From positions 1 to 64,000 of the forward strand of contig SVHS01000005.1 in assembly GCA_015055745.1 (NCBI GenBank): DNA of 64,000 nt, given 5' to 3'. Each line of letters starts with the position of its first letter. Within the stretch, counting starts at the first letter, position 1. Below the pieces are notes generated by a model, which was not told where the DNA came from, did not search any database, and was given only the letters and a program-made list of their open reading frames with translations. Positions 50,169 to 59,553 of this stretch are shown one piece after another. The stretch comes from Clostridiales bacterium. GTDB lineage: Bacteria > Bacillota > Clostridia > Christensenellales > UBA1242. The translations under genes and the position numbers were made by a program.

Positions 50169-51974
50169 TCATTTCCTAAAATGATCATAAATAGCCTGTG
50201 CAGTAATCTTATTTACCCCTTTTGTATCACACAGCTCATCAAAAGTAGCATTTTTGATATTTTCTATAGTCCTAAATTTACTAAGTAATGCACGTCTGAC
50301 AGCTGGTCCTACTCCTCGGATAGATTCTAGTCCACCCTTGTACACTCCTTTAGCTCTGAGCTGACGATTAAACGTAATGGCAAACCTATGTGCTTCATCT
50401 CGAGCAAGCTGTACAAGTCTCAATGAATAGCTACCTTTACTCAGCATATATGGGATAGATTCATTTGGCTTGAATACTTCTTCTTCACGCTTAGCTAGGC
50501 TTATGAGGTCATTTTTGAAATGATATTTTTCCAATACTTCCATTGCTACGCCGAGCTGACCTTTACCTCCGTCTATAATGATAAGGTCTGGCAAAGATGA
50601 AAAGCTAATATCATCACTATCTAATTTTTCCATACGACGAGTGAGTACCTCTCTCATGGACGCAAAGTCATCTATAAAATCTACAGTCTCTATCTTAAAT
50701 TTTCTATACATAGATACTGCTTTTTCACCATTTATGAGTACCACCATACTAGCTACAGTATAAGTACCGTAAGTATGAGATATATCATAGCATTCTATCC
50801 TCTTTGGCTCACGCTTTAGCTTTAGATCTTTTTTGAGCTGCCGCATAGCTCCAATACTAGCATTTGTCTGTTTTACATTTTTATCAAGATTTTTCTCTAT
50901 ATGGATACGAGCATTTTTCTCTGCCATCTGCAATAGCTGATATTTCACGCTATCTATTTTTGGCTTTGTGACTGTGATTTTCTTTTTAAATTTGTCAGCC
51001 AGATATATCTCTATCTCCCTAGTATCAATATCTGATATAATAATCTCATCTGCTGTCATAGGGTGTGACGCATAATACTGCATGATAAATTGAGTATACG
51101 CCTCATCTTCTTCTAGGTAGTTTAGAATATCAAAAGTCTGCACTCCTTGCAATTTACCACCACGTATCACTAGCATACACATAGCAGAAAACTCTCCACT
51201 GGTGATTAATTTAAACACATCATAGTCTACTAAACTGCCAAGACTAGTAATGACCTTGGATTGGAGTTTTTCTAACATTTTGAGTCTGTCTCTAAGCTGT
51301 AATGCCGTCTCATAGTTTTGATTTTTGGACGCTATATCCATCTTTTCTCGTAATATTTGCTCTACTTTATTAGTGTCACCTTTTAAAAACTTTATAGCTT
51401 CATTTACAATAGCTAGATAATCTTGTCTACTGATTTGCTTATTGCACGGCGCGGTACAAAGATGCATCTCTCTAAATAAGCATGGCTTTTGAGATTTTTT
51501 ATTTTCGCTCATAGGCTGTCTGCATTTTCTCAATGGAAAAGCATAATCCATGATAGCCAATATATCCTTTGCAGATACTCCAGCCATATAAGGACCGAAA
51601 TATTTGTCATTTTTATTTACTTTCCTACTGATCTCAAAGTGTGGAAAATCTTCTTTCATATTCACTTTGATATAAGCATAAGTCTTGCTATCTTTTAGGA
51701 GAATATTATAGTAAGGCTTATATTTTTTGATGAGATTATTTTCAAGAGCCAAAGCCTCAATTTCATTATTCACTACAAAAAAGTCAAAGTCAGCTACATT
51801 TTTGACCATGTTTTGTACTTTCACATGGTCTTGTTTACGTAAAAAATACTGACTCACCCTTTTCTTTAGATTTTTTGCCTTGCCGACATATATAACGTTT
51901 TCATCTTTATCTTTCATGATATAGACTCCTGCGTCATTTGGCAACCTTTTGACCTTATCTAAAATAATATCCAT
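50169..51974 (-). CDS. uvrC: Excinuclease ABC subunit C (UvrC)
   Basis: Makes both incisions in nucleotide excision repair. From the ATG at 51974 it is 601 residues. The GIY-YIG domain is at the N-terminus (L-P-N-D-A-G-V-Y-I-M, I-Y-V-G-K-A). A cysteine-rich stretch, a UVR motif and an RNase H-like endonuclease domain (ECYDISHTYGTYTVASMV) follow, then C-terminal helix-hairpin-helix repeats (SIRGVGPAVRRALL). A frame to 51992 is longer but reads the -10 region. TATACT lies 6 nt before the ATG with an extended TGC, and no Shine-Dalgarno is seen. Confidence 0.97.
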   Translation of the reverse strand: MDIILDKVKRLPNDAGVYIMKDKDENVIYVGKAKNLKKRVSQYFLRKQDHVKVQNMVKNVADFDFFVVNNEIEALALENNLIKKYKPYYNILLKDSKTYAYIKVNMKEDFPHFEISRKVNKNDKYFGPYMAGVSAKDILAIMDYAFPLRKCRQPMSENKKSQKPCLFREMHLCTAPCNKQISRQDYLAIVNEAIKFLKGDTNKVEQILREKMDIASKNQNYETALQLRDRLKMLEKLQSKVITSLGSLVDYDVFKLITSGEFSAMCMLVIRGGKLQGVQTFDILNYLEEDEAYTQFIMQYYASHPMTADEIIISDIDTREIEIYLADKFKKKITVTKPKIDSVKYQLLQMAEKNARIHIEKNLDKNVKQTNASIGAMRQLKKDLKLKREPKRIECYDISHTYGTYTVASMVVLINGEKAVSMYRKFKIETVDFIDDFASMREVLTRRMEKLDSDDISFSSLPDLIIIDGGKGQLGVAMEVLEKYHFKNDLISLAKREEEVFKPNESIPYMLSKGSYSLRLVQLARDEAHRFAITFNRQLRAKGVYKGGLESIRGVGPAVRRALLSKFRTIENIKNATFDELCDTKGVNKITAQAIYDHFRK

Positions 51975-51980
51975 ATAGAT

Positions 51981-51986
51981 AGTATA
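51981..51986 (-). promoter_or_regulatory. uvrC -10 element, leaderless arrangement
   Basis: Extended -10 TGC-TATACT, then 6 nt to the ATG at 51974. The -35 is weak (TTTAAT 17 bp upstream). Confidence 0.6.
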
Positions 51987-52041
51987 GCACAAAATTTTGG
52001 TTTATTAAAATAATTTAATTTATATTTTCATACAATTATCT

Positions 52042-52953
52042 ATGAAATGGATAAAAAAATATTGGTATAAAATCTTAAATATCGCTCTTATCGTCTTCGT
52101 CTTGATATATTCTATCACTGTGGCTTTTAAAAAAGTGCATGAGTACAAAATGTACGAAGAGCAAGAAATAGAGATCGAAATGTATACTATCTGGCACATA
52201 GAGACATTTGAAGGTGGAGGCAAAGCTAGAATAAACTATCTAAAATCAATCGCTCGCTCTATCGAAAAGTCTAATGCTGGAGTATTGTTTGTCATTCGAG
52301 CTATAGATGCGGATAAATTAGCTAGTGAATTGACCTTCGACACTCCAGATATCATATCGTTTGGCTACGGTGTCGGAAAAACTATCTTACCGATACTAAA
52401 ATCTCAAGACACCGCTTATGATATCCGTGATGAGCTGATAGAAAGTGGTAGCTTCAATAGAAATCTCTACGCCTTACCTTATATAATGAGCGGATATGCT
52501 ATGTTTACTCACTCAGCAGAGAGTACAGAATTTCACTGCGGACAGACAAATTTTACCAAGCCTGAAATTATATATAATACTCTCAATTTAAGTCCTATAG
52601 AGACAGAGGCTCAGTATGATGCATATAAAGATTTTGTATACAACAAAAATGTAAAACTTTTAGGCACTGGAAGAGATCTATATAGAGTAAATAATCTAAA
52701 TAATATCGGACGAGCAAACGCTCAGATCACCCCTATCGATACTTACACCGATCTTATACAATATATAGGTACTACAAAGAATGATTCCATCACAAAAAAA
52801 TATCTAAATGCTATATTTAGTATGGAAAATCAGCAAGCTCTAGTAGACTACTCTCTCTTCTCCAGTCTTTATATCAAAATCTATCAAAATGGAATATATA
52901 GTGATATGGAAGATGCTATCATGAGTGCATCTATCCCTAGAGTATTTGAATGA
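52042..52953 (+). CDS. Membrane-anchored extracellular solute-binding-like protein
   Basis: A 303-residue protein. An N-terminal hydrophobic anchor (about residues 9-30) lacks a lipobox Cys. The remainder resembles type 1 periplasmic substrate-binding proteins: an opening strand block Y-T-I-W-H-I-E-T-F, a D-T-P-D-I-I-S-F-G-Y-G-V-G block, then a short C-terminal domain. It is smaller than usual binding proteins (about 400). No permease is nearby. It sits directly before murB with an ATGA overlap, so a wall-linked function is possible. TACAAT lies 5 nt before the ATG. Confidence 0.65.
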   Translation: MKWIKKYWYKILNIALIVFVLIYSITVAFKKVHEYKMYEEQEIEIEMYTIWHIETFEGGGKARINYLKSIARSIEKSNAGVLFVIRAIDADKLASELTFDTPDIISFGYGVGKTILPILKSQDTAYDIRDELIESGSFNRNLYALPYIMSGYAMFTHSAESTEFHCGQTNFTKPEIIYNTLNLSPIETEAQYDAYKDFVYNKNVKLLGTGRDLYRVNNLNNIGRANAQITPIDTYTDLIQYIGTTKNDSITKKYLNAIFSMENQQALVDYSLFSSLYIKIYQNGIYSDMEDAIMSASIPRVFE

Positions 52954-53816
52954 AAAATATAAAAGAAATAGAAATCATAGACGATGCTGACTTGAAAGAC
53001 TTTTGCACACTAAAAGTAGGTGGCAAAGCAAAAAAGCTATATATAGTTTACACTATTGGTCAGCTATTAGAAGTGTATTATTATATTGTATCACACAATA
53101 TAAGGTGCAAAACAATAGGATTGGGATCAAATCTACTATTTAGTAGTGAAGGTTATGATGGTGCTATAATAGTCAATAAAAGTAATAATATATTATATAA
53201 AAAAAATACCATCTACGCAGACAGCGGAGTCACTCTCGCTACCCTAATACACGAATGTCAAAGTCGCGGTTTGACTGGTCTAGAAAATCTGGCAGGTATT
53301 CCTTCTACTGTAGGAGGTGCTGTAGTAAATAATACTGGCGCTTTTGGTGTAGAGTTTGGCGACTGTGTAGAATATGTAGAGGCAATATACAGAAACAAAA
53401 CATTACGTCTGACTAAAGAACAGTGTAAATTTAGCTATAGAACTAGTATATTTAAGTCTGGTGATTATATCATCACGAGAGTGAAATTAAAGCTTACACT
53501 AGATAGCAAAGAAAATATAACAGATAGAATGATATCAGTCTTACGGCAAAAATCAATCTCTCAGCCACTAGACTATCCTAGCGCCGGGAGTGTATTTAAG
53601 CGTGGAGAGTTTATTCCAGCAAAAGTCATCGACACCTTAGGACTAAAAGGTGTCAGAGTCGGTGATGCTCAGATATCCTCTAAGCACGCAGGCTTTATCA
53701 TAAATACTGGCGATGCCTCTAGTGATGATATCTTATCCCTTATACATCTCATCAATGAAAAAGTAAAGTCTGTATACGACAAAACATTTGACTTAGAGAT
53801 AGAAATAGTCAAATAA
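52950..53816 (+). CDS. murB: UDP-N-acetylenolpyruvoylglucosamine reductase MurB
   Basis: FAD-dependent reductase making UDP-MurNAc. It is 288 residues. G-L-G-S-N-L-L and G-L-E-N-L-A-G-I-P-S-T-V-G-G-A-V-V-N-N-T-G-A-F-G bind FAD. Y-R-T-S-I-F-K is present and P-S-A-G-S-V-F-K-R holds the proton-donating Ser. K-H-A-G-F-I-I-N and a terminal L-E-I-E-I-V Glu complete the site. It belongs to the shorter, type II MurB group of Firmicutes. It overlaps the binding-protein gene and ends in a terminator. Confidence 0.97.
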   Translation: MKNIKEIEIIDDADLKDFCTLKVGGKAKKLYIVYTIGQLLEVYYYIVSHNIRCKTIGLGSNLLFSSEGYDGAIIVNKSNNILYKKNTIYADSGVTLATLIHECQSRGLTGLENLAGIPSTVGGAVVNNTGAFGVEFGDCVEYVEAIYRNKTLRLTKEQCKFSYRTSIFKSGDYIITRVKLKLTLDSKENITDRMISVLRQKSISQPLDYPSAGSVFKRGEFIPAKVIDTLGLKGVRVGDAQISSKHAGFIINTGDASSDDILSLIHLINEKVKSVYDKTFDLEIEIVK

Positions 53817-53830
53817 ATTTTAATAAAATT

Positions 53831-53868
53831 AGCAAACGAAAATCTTAAATGTTTGCTTTATTTTTTTA
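53831..53868 (+). terminator. Terminator of murB
   Basis: AGCAAAC / GTTTGCT stem (53831-53837 with 53851-53857) with a 13-base loop and a T-rich run. Confidence 0.75.
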
Positions 53869-53881
53869 CTCATGATATAAT
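53853..53881 (+). promoter_or_regulatory. Promoter of the PHP-whiA-dnaE operon
   Basis: TTGCTT (53853-53858), 17 bp, TATAAT (53876-53881), followed by a short leader with AGGAGA before the ATG at 53899. Confidence 0.65.
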
Positions 53882-53898
53882 GTCATTAGGAGAAAAAT

Positions 53899-54675
53899 AT
53901 GGCACTATTAGGAGATTACCATACACATACTAAATATTCTAGAGGAAATCATGCAAAAGGCACTATAGAAGATAATGTGCGAGCAGCATATGACAAAGGA
54001 CTAAGACAAATAGCTATCTCTGACCATGGATTCAATCAAAAGCTCTATGGCGTAAGACGAAACGACATACCAAAAGTAAAAGAAGAGATCAATGATGCTA
54101 TGGAGCGCTACCCTATCGAAGTACTCCTCGGCGTGGAGGCTAATCTAATCTCTAGTCAAGGCGATATAGACATTATCCCAGAAGATTATGACAATCTGGA
54201 TATAGTTTTGTGTGGATTCCATAGATTTGTCCGCTCTACTAGTAAACGTGAGCAATTTAGCTTTATCTTGAAAAATATAATGTGTGAGATCTTCCACCAT
54301 ACTAGTAAAAAACAACGTGAAAAAAATACAAATGCGTATATAAATGCTATGAGGAAATATGATATCGACATCATCACTCACCTAAATCATGCTTGTAAAG
54401 TCGATGTGGAAAAAGTGGCACGTGTAGCAAAAGAAACTGATACCCTAATAGAGCTAAATGGAAAAAGACTAGGCATGAGTGATGCTGAGATCATGAAATG
54501 CTATGAATTGGGCTGCAAATTCGTAATAGACAGTGACGCCCACAGTCCACAGCGCGTGGGAGAATGCCATCTTGGTCTAGAGGCTGCATTGAGACTCAGG
54601 ATCCCCGATAGTGCTATAGTAAACTACAATAGTTTACCTACATTTAAAAAAGAAAAACGTAAGAAAAGGAGCTAA
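53899..54675 (+). CDS. PHP-domain phosphoesterase
   Basis: Predicted metal-dependent phosphoesterase of 258 residues. H-T-H-T-K-Y-S-R-G-N, I-S-D-H-G-F, G-V-E-A-N, H-L-N-H and D-S-D-A-H-S-P-Q-R-V-G-E are the PHP metal-binding motifs. The substrate is unknown; YcdX/HisK-like proteins are relatives. AGGAGA precedes the ATG. It starts the operon PHP-whiA-dnaE. In many Clostridia the same place between murB and whiA holds a PHP gene, rapZ and yvcK, but the last two are missing here. Confidence 0.9.
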   Translation: MALLGDYHTHTKYSRGNHAKGTIEDNVRAAYDKGLRQIAISDHGFNQKLYGVRRNDIPKVKEEINDAMERYPIEVLLGVEANLISSQGDIDIIPEDYDNLDIVLCGFHRFVRSTSKREQFSFILKNIMCEIFHHTSKKQREKNTNAYINAMRKYDIDIITHLNHACKVDVEKVARVAKETDTLIELNGKRLGMSDAEIMKCYELGCKFVIDSDAHSPQRVGECHLGLEAALRLRIPDSAIVNYNSLPTFKKEKRKKRS

Positions 54676-54677
54676 AG

Positions 54678-55559
54678 ATGATCGACTGCAAATCACAAAT
54701 ACTTTCTACTATACCTGATAGCAACTGTTGCAGTCTATCATTTTTAAATGTACTAATTTTTTCTAGTGCAAAGATTAGCGTGGACTACTCTTACCTAATC
54801 ATCAATTCTTACAATGTGGTGCTAGAAAAAGCTGAGAAAATCATAAAAAACTTTTATCCTAATGTAGATATATACAGTTGGGATAATTTTTTGATGTTAA
54901 AAGGCAAGTTATATGATTTGCTAAATGATATCGGCTATAACGACAGCCTTGATTTGACTCATTTTGCCAATGATTGTGACAAAATGACCTTACTTAAATC
55001 ATTATTTGTGGCATGCGGAGGCTTTTATTACAATCAAGACAATAACAAAAACTCTAAAGGCTACAATCTCGAATTTGTACTACGAGATGAAGACACAGCA
55101 GAGATACTACTCTCATTGCTAAAAGAGCATGATTTCTCATTGAAAAAAATCAAAAGACAAAATAGCCACGTAGTATATACCAAAAATAGCAACATCATAT
55201 GTGATTTGTTTGTATTTTTGGGAGCTGGCTACACTGCCCTAGAGATACAAAATAGTCTTGCCATGAGAGAAATGCGAAATAATGTAAACAGGCAGAATAA
55301 TTGCTTTGAATTTAATCTCGAAAAAACTATCAGTGCAAGCAACGAGCAAATAGATGCCATAAACTTTATCATCGAGCATTATTCTATCGAATATCTAGAT
55401 GAAAATCTAAGAGAAGTAGCTCTTGCTAGACTAGTCAATCCTGATGCGACTTTGAGTGAGCTAAAGACAATAATGAATAGCAACATCAGTCGTGCTGGTA
55501 TCAAATATAGATTGGACAAAATCATAGACATATATCACAAGCTAAAAGGAGACAAATAA
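54678..55559 (+). CDS. whiA: DNA-binding protein WhiA
   Basis: A 293-residue protein with a LAGLIDADG-like N-terminal domain (F-V-A-C-G-G-F-Y-Y-N and the E-F-V-L-R-D-E-D region) and a C-terminal HTH (L-V-N-P-D-A-T-L-S-E-L, S-R-A-G-I-K-Y-R-L-D-K-I). WhiA controls sporulation genes in Streptomyces and affects division and chromosome segregation in Bacillus. It lies 2 nt after the PHP gene and overlaps the dnaE start codon. Confidence 0.93.
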   Translation: MIDCKSQILSTIPDSNCCSLSFLNVLIFSSAKISVDYSYLIINSYNVVLEKAEKIIKNFYPNVDIYSWDNFLMLKGKLYDLLNDIGYNDSLDLTHFANDCDKMTLLKSLFVACGGFYYNQDNNKNSKGYNLEFVLRDEDTAEILLSLLKEHDFSLKKIKRQNSHVVYTKNSNIICDLFVFLGAGYTALEIQNSLAMREMRNNVNRQNNCFEFNLEKTISASNEQIDAINFIIEHYSIEYLDENLREVALARLVNPDATLSELKTIMNSNISRAGIKYRLDKIIDIYHKLKGDK

Positions 55560-58500
55560 TGAAGCCATTTGTACATCTACACGTACATACTGAATATTCC
55601 CTACTGGACGGTGCTGCTCGTATCAAAAAAATGGTAAAATTGGCCAAAGAATACAATATGCCGGCAGTAGCCATCACTGATCATGGCAATATGTATGGCG
55701 CAGTGACATTCTTTGACGCATGCCATGACGCAGGTATAAAGGCTATATTTGGTACAGAATTTTATGTAGCAGACGACCTTACCAATAAAAATGGCAAACA
55801 AAAGCTTGCTCACCTCGTATTACTTGCAAAAAATGAGATTGGATACAAAAATATTAGTATGCTAAATACAATCGCCTTTAGAGATGGATTTTATTACAAG
55901 CCACGCATTGACTACAAGACTCTAGCACAGTATCATGAAGGCTTGGTATGTCTATCTGCTTGTCTAGCTGGTGATGTGCCAAGATTGATACTAGATGAGC
56001 AGTATCAAAAAGCAGAAGAATTGATATTATGGTTCAAGTCAATTTTCGGTGAAGACTATTATCTTGAAATACAGCACAACGGCATCGCAGAGCAAGAAAT
56101 AGTCAACGAAAAGCTCCGCGAATATTCAAAAAAATTTGGTATCAAGCTAGTCGCCACAAATGATGTACATTACTTAAATCAAGACGATGCTGAGATGCAA
56201 GACGTATTGATGTGTGTATCTATGCAAAAATTTGTCGACGACCCAGATAGGTTAAAATTCCCTACTGATGAGCTATATTTCAAGACATATGACCAAATGT
56301 TAGCTGGATTACCAAATGACGAAGAAGCTCTAGCCACTACTCTAGAGATAGCTGAGAAATGTAATTATCAGTTTGAATACGGTAAATACCTCTTCCCTCA
56401 CTATGAGCCAGAAGGTGGCTATCGACCAGAGATAGGTAATACACCAAAAGAATACTTACTCCATATCGTAGACCAAGGTGTAAAGAAAAAAATGGGCGGT
56501 TATACTGACGAGATCAGAGCTAGGATAGATAGTGAATTGGCAGTCATAGAAAAGCAAGGTTTTATCGAATATTTCCTTATAGTGTGGGATTATATCAACG
56601 CCGCTAGAAATATGGGAATCTCCGTAGGTCCAGGACGTGGCTCTGGCGCGGGCTCCCTCATCGCCTACACCATGGGTATCACAAATATTGACCCTCTTAA
56701 ATTTGAGCTATTCTTTGAGCGTTTCCTAAATAGCGAAAGAGTCTCTGCGCCCGACTTTGATATTGACTTTCAAGATACTAGACGAGATGAAGTCATAGCT
56801 TATGTCAGGAAAAAATATGGAGATGACAGGATCGCTCGTATCATCACTTTTGGTACTATGAAAGCAAAAAATGCTATCAAAGACGTAGGTCGTGTGCTAC
56901 GAGTGCCTTACTCTGTATGCGATAAAATCACCAAAAATATCCCAATGTACAAGAGTCCTATCTTACCTAAAGCATTCGGTTTTAGCGAGCCAAAAGAAGG
57001 AGACAAAGATTTCGGTACTGTATACGCTGTGCCTGAGCTTATCGAAATGTATAATTCTGATCCTCAAGTAAAGAAAATGGTAGATATCGCCATGAAAGTC
57101 GAAGACTTCCCTAGACAGAGTAGTACTCACGCTTGTGGTGTCATCATCGGTGCAGATATCTTGGACAAGCACGTCCCTCTAGCTAGAAATGGAGACGATA
57201 TCACTACTCAATATCAAGGTGTGGAAATGGAGCACCTTGGACATCTTAAGATGGACTTTTTGGGCTTAAGAAACTTGACAGATATTATGGAGACTACAAA
57301 GTTAGTCAAAAAAATACATGATGTGGAGATTGATTTTGAAAAATGTACTTATGATGACCCAAATGTCTACAAGCTAATCTCTACAGGAAATACAGAAGGT
57401 ATATTCCAAATAGAGTCGGCAGGGTTCCAAAAGTTTATGAAAGAGCTACAGCCTACATGTATAGAAGATATCGTCGCTGCGGTGTCACTATATCGACCTG
57501 GCCCTATGGACAGTATCCCAAAATATGTACACAACAAGCATCATCCAGAAGATACCACATATGACCACCCTATCCTAGAGCCAATACTAAAAGTCACCTA
57601 CGGCTGTATGGTATATCAAGAGCAAGTAATGAAGGTATGTCAAGAGCTAGCAGGCTTTTCTCTAGGTCAAGCTGATAATATACGTCGTGCCATGGGTAAA
57701 AAGAAACTACAAGAAATGCTCAAATGGAAAGAAGCGTTCCTTCACGGCAAAGAAGCATTTACTGACGAACATGGAAAGTACAACCCTGCTATCGACGGAG
57801 CTATCAATCGTGGTGTCAGCGAAGAGGTCGCAAACAAGATTTGGAACGACATGGAGGCATTTGCTTCATATGCGTTTAACAAATCTCACGCAGCGGCTTA
57901 CTCTCTCATCACTTATCAGACAGCATATCTTAAAACTTATTATTTACCTGAATTTATCACCGCTACTCTAAATAACCGTATCACTAATATAGATAAACTA
58001 AAACATTATATTGCATATGCAAAGCAAGAAAAAATCGAAGTTTTACCTCCTGACATCAATCTAAGCGATGTATATTTCAATACTGATGGAAAAAAGATTC
58101 GTTTTGGTCTCTCTGCCCTAAAGAATGTAGGCATCGGTGTGATGGAGGAAATCATAAAAGACCGTGAAGAAAATGGACCATATAAAGACTTTAACGACTT
58201 TATATGGAGAGCTAATCCTCAGGCTTTAAATAAGCGATGTATCGAGTCTCTCATCAAATCTGGAGCATTTGACTGCTTTGGAAAGACGAGGAGTCAGCTA
58301 ATGGCAGTATTCTCTATCATGGTAGATAGATGTCTTGATAGAAAGAAAAAAGCCATGGACGGTCAAATGAACCTATTTGGTGATATTATAGAAGATACAA
58401 AACTGATAGAAGAAAACGAATACCCTAATCTCAATGAATTTGTAAACACTGTAAAGCTTCAATACGAAAAAGAAATCGCGGGTACATATCTGTCAGGTCA

Positions 58501-59176
58501 TCCATTGGATACTTATATGGATATAATCAAAAACTTTACATTTGACTCTAGCTTTATCCCTAGCGACTCTGGTGAAGAAGATGATGAAATGGGCACCTTT
58601 GATGATCTGGCATCTGACGAGACTGAGCTATATAAAGGTCTAAAAAATGGAGATATTGTGACTTGTGGAGGTGTGATCACATCACTCAGAGTGATGCAGA
58701 CCAAATCAGGTGGAAGAATGGCATTTGCTGAGATAGAAGATTTGACTGGTGTATTTGATGTAGTATTCTTCCCTAAGCAGTATGACAAATTTAAAGACAT
58801 ATTGGCTGCAGACGTATTGGTAGCCATGAAAGGAAAATTTACTATTCGTGACGGACATAAGCCTAGTATCACAGTAGATAATGTCGAGCTAATGGAAAAA
58901 CATTCTGATGAAGAAAGTGACAGCCCTGCAGAGATAGAAGAGATCGAAGTCATAAAGCCTAAAAAATTGTGGCTAAAGTACAATCTCAATGATGGCATCA
59001 TACATGATGCAGTAAAGAAAATCTTATCCAGCTATAATGGTATAGACGAAGTCTATGTAAAGGATACCGCTACAAACAAAGCCTATAAAATGAACTCCAT
59101 GGTGACTATCCGTGAAAGCCTAATCTATGAGCTAGAGACAATATTGGATAAAGCTGATATATTTATCCAAAATTAA
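55559..59176 (+). CDS. dnaE: DNA polymerase III alpha subunit DnaE
   Basis: Replicative C-family polymerase, 1205 residues. The N-terminal PHP domain opens H-L-H-V-H-T-E-Y-S-L-L-D-G. GPGRGSGAGSL and the palm Asp motif APDFDIDFQD (two catalytic Asp) are present, followed by tandem HhH and an OB fold near the C-terminus (V-T-C-G-G-V-I-T-S-L-R). It lacks the PolC exonuclease, so it is the DnaE1/DnaE3 type. Overlap with whiA and the later pfk gene match the clostridial whiA-dnaE-pfkA order, here interrupted by two minus-strand genes. Confidence 0.97.
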   Translation: MKPFVHLHVHTEYSLLDGAARIKKMVKLAKEYNMPAVAITDHGNMYGAVTFFDACHDAGIKAIFGTEFYVADDLTNKNGKQKLAHLVLLAKNEIGYKNISMLNTIAFRDGFYYKPRIDYKTLAQYHEGLVCLSACLAGDVPRLILDEQYQKAEELILWFKSIFGEDYYLEIQHNGIAEQEIVNEKLREYSKKFGIKLVATNDVHYLNQDDAEMQDVLMCVSMQKFVDDPDRLKFPTDELYFKTYDQMLAGLPNDEEALATTLEIAEKCNYQFEYGKYLFPHYEPEGGYRPEIGNTPKEYLLHIVDQGVKKKMGGYTDEIRARIDSELAVIEKQGFIEYFLIVWDYINAARNMGISVGPGRGSGAGSLIAYTMGITNIDPLKFELFFERFLNSERVSAPDFDIDFQDTRRDEVIAYVRKKYGDDRIARIITFGTMKAKNAIKDVGRVLRVPYSVCDKITKNIPMYKSPILPKAFGFSEPKEGDKDFGTVYAVPELIEMYNSDPQVKKMVDIAMKVEDFPRQSSTHACGVIIGADILDKHVPLARNGDDITTQYQGVEMEHLGHLKMDFLGLRNLTDIMETTKLVKKIHDVEIDFEKCTYDDPNVYKLISTGNTEGIFQIESAGFQKFMKELQPTCIEDIVAAVSLYRPGPMDSIPKYVHNKHHPEDTTYDHPILEPILKVTYGCMVYQEQVMKVCQELAGFSLGQADNIRRAMGKKKLQEMLKWKEAFLHGKEAFTDEHGKYNPAIDGAINRGVSEEVANKIWNDMEAFASYAFNKSHAAAYSLITYQTAYLKTYYLPEFITATLNNRITNIDKLKHYIAYAKQEKIEVLPPDINLSDVYFNTDGKKIRFGLSALKNVGIGVMEEIIKDREENGPYKDFNDFIWRANPQALNKRCIESLIKSGAFDCFGKTRSQLMAVFSIMVDRCLDRKKKAMDGQMNLFGDIIEDTKLIEENEYPNLNEFVNTVKLQYEKEIAGTYLSGHPLDTYMDIIKNFTFDSSFIPSDSGEEDDEMGTFDDLASDETELYKGLKNGDIVTCGGVITSLRVMQTKSGGRMAFAEIEDLTGVFDVVFFPKQYDKFKDILAADVLVAMKGKFTIRDGHKPSITVDNVELMEKHSDEESDSPAEIEEIEVIKPKKLWLKYNLNDGIIHDAVKKILSSYNGIDEVYVKDTATNKAYKMNSMVTIRESLIYELETILDKADIFIQN

Positions 59177-59233
59177 TTTATTAAATAAATAAAAAATATA
59201 AAATTTAATTATTTATTAATTAAAATAATAAAT

Positions 59234-59266
59234 TAAAAAAATCCACGAATTTTGTGGATTTTTTAA
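59234..59266. terminator. Bidirectional terminator after dnaE
   Basis: A 9-bp stem (59238-59246 with 59254-59262) with a seven-base loop and A/T runs on both sides, between dnaE and the convergent DUF378 gene. Confidence 0.85.
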
Positions 59267-59514
59267 TATTCTTCTTCCTGAGTTTTTACTGGCTTTTTCT
59301 TTTTATAACCAAATAATTTTAATCTACCCTTAGAAAATACCGTCACTATCAAAATATATAGACTAAATACTCCTATCACTACATAAATTAGACGACTAAA
59401 AATATTGGCTTGTGTACCAAAAATACCTGCAATGAAATCATACTGCAAAGCACCTATCATGAGCCAATTTAGCCCACCTAGACAAGTAAAAATAAAAGCA
59501 AATAATCTAAACAT
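59263..59514 (-). CDS. DUF378 small membrane protein
   Basis: An 83-residue protein with two transmembrane helices and the family opening C-L-G-G-L-N-W-L-M-I-G-A. F-D-x-I-A-x-x-F-G appears as Y-D-F-I-A-G-I-F-G. The C-terminal tail is lysine/glutamate rich. An AGGAG site precedes the ATG. The function of DUF378 is unknown. Confidence 0.88.
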   Translation of the reverse strand: MFRLFAFIFTCLGGLNWLMIGALQYDFIAGIFGTQANIFSRLIYVVIGVFSLYILIVTVFSKGRLKLFGYKKKKPVKTQEEEY

Positions 59515-59553
59515 AAAATACTCCTATTTATAGTTTTAATTATTTGCCCTTTT

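Noticed and set aside
50166-50187. 9-bp hairpin at the end of uvrC
   Set aside because: No T-run follows it, so it is not supported as a Rho-independent terminator.
58513-59001. 162-codon antisense frame in dnaE
   Set aside because: Shadow of the dnaE coding frame, with no ribosome-binding site or promoter.
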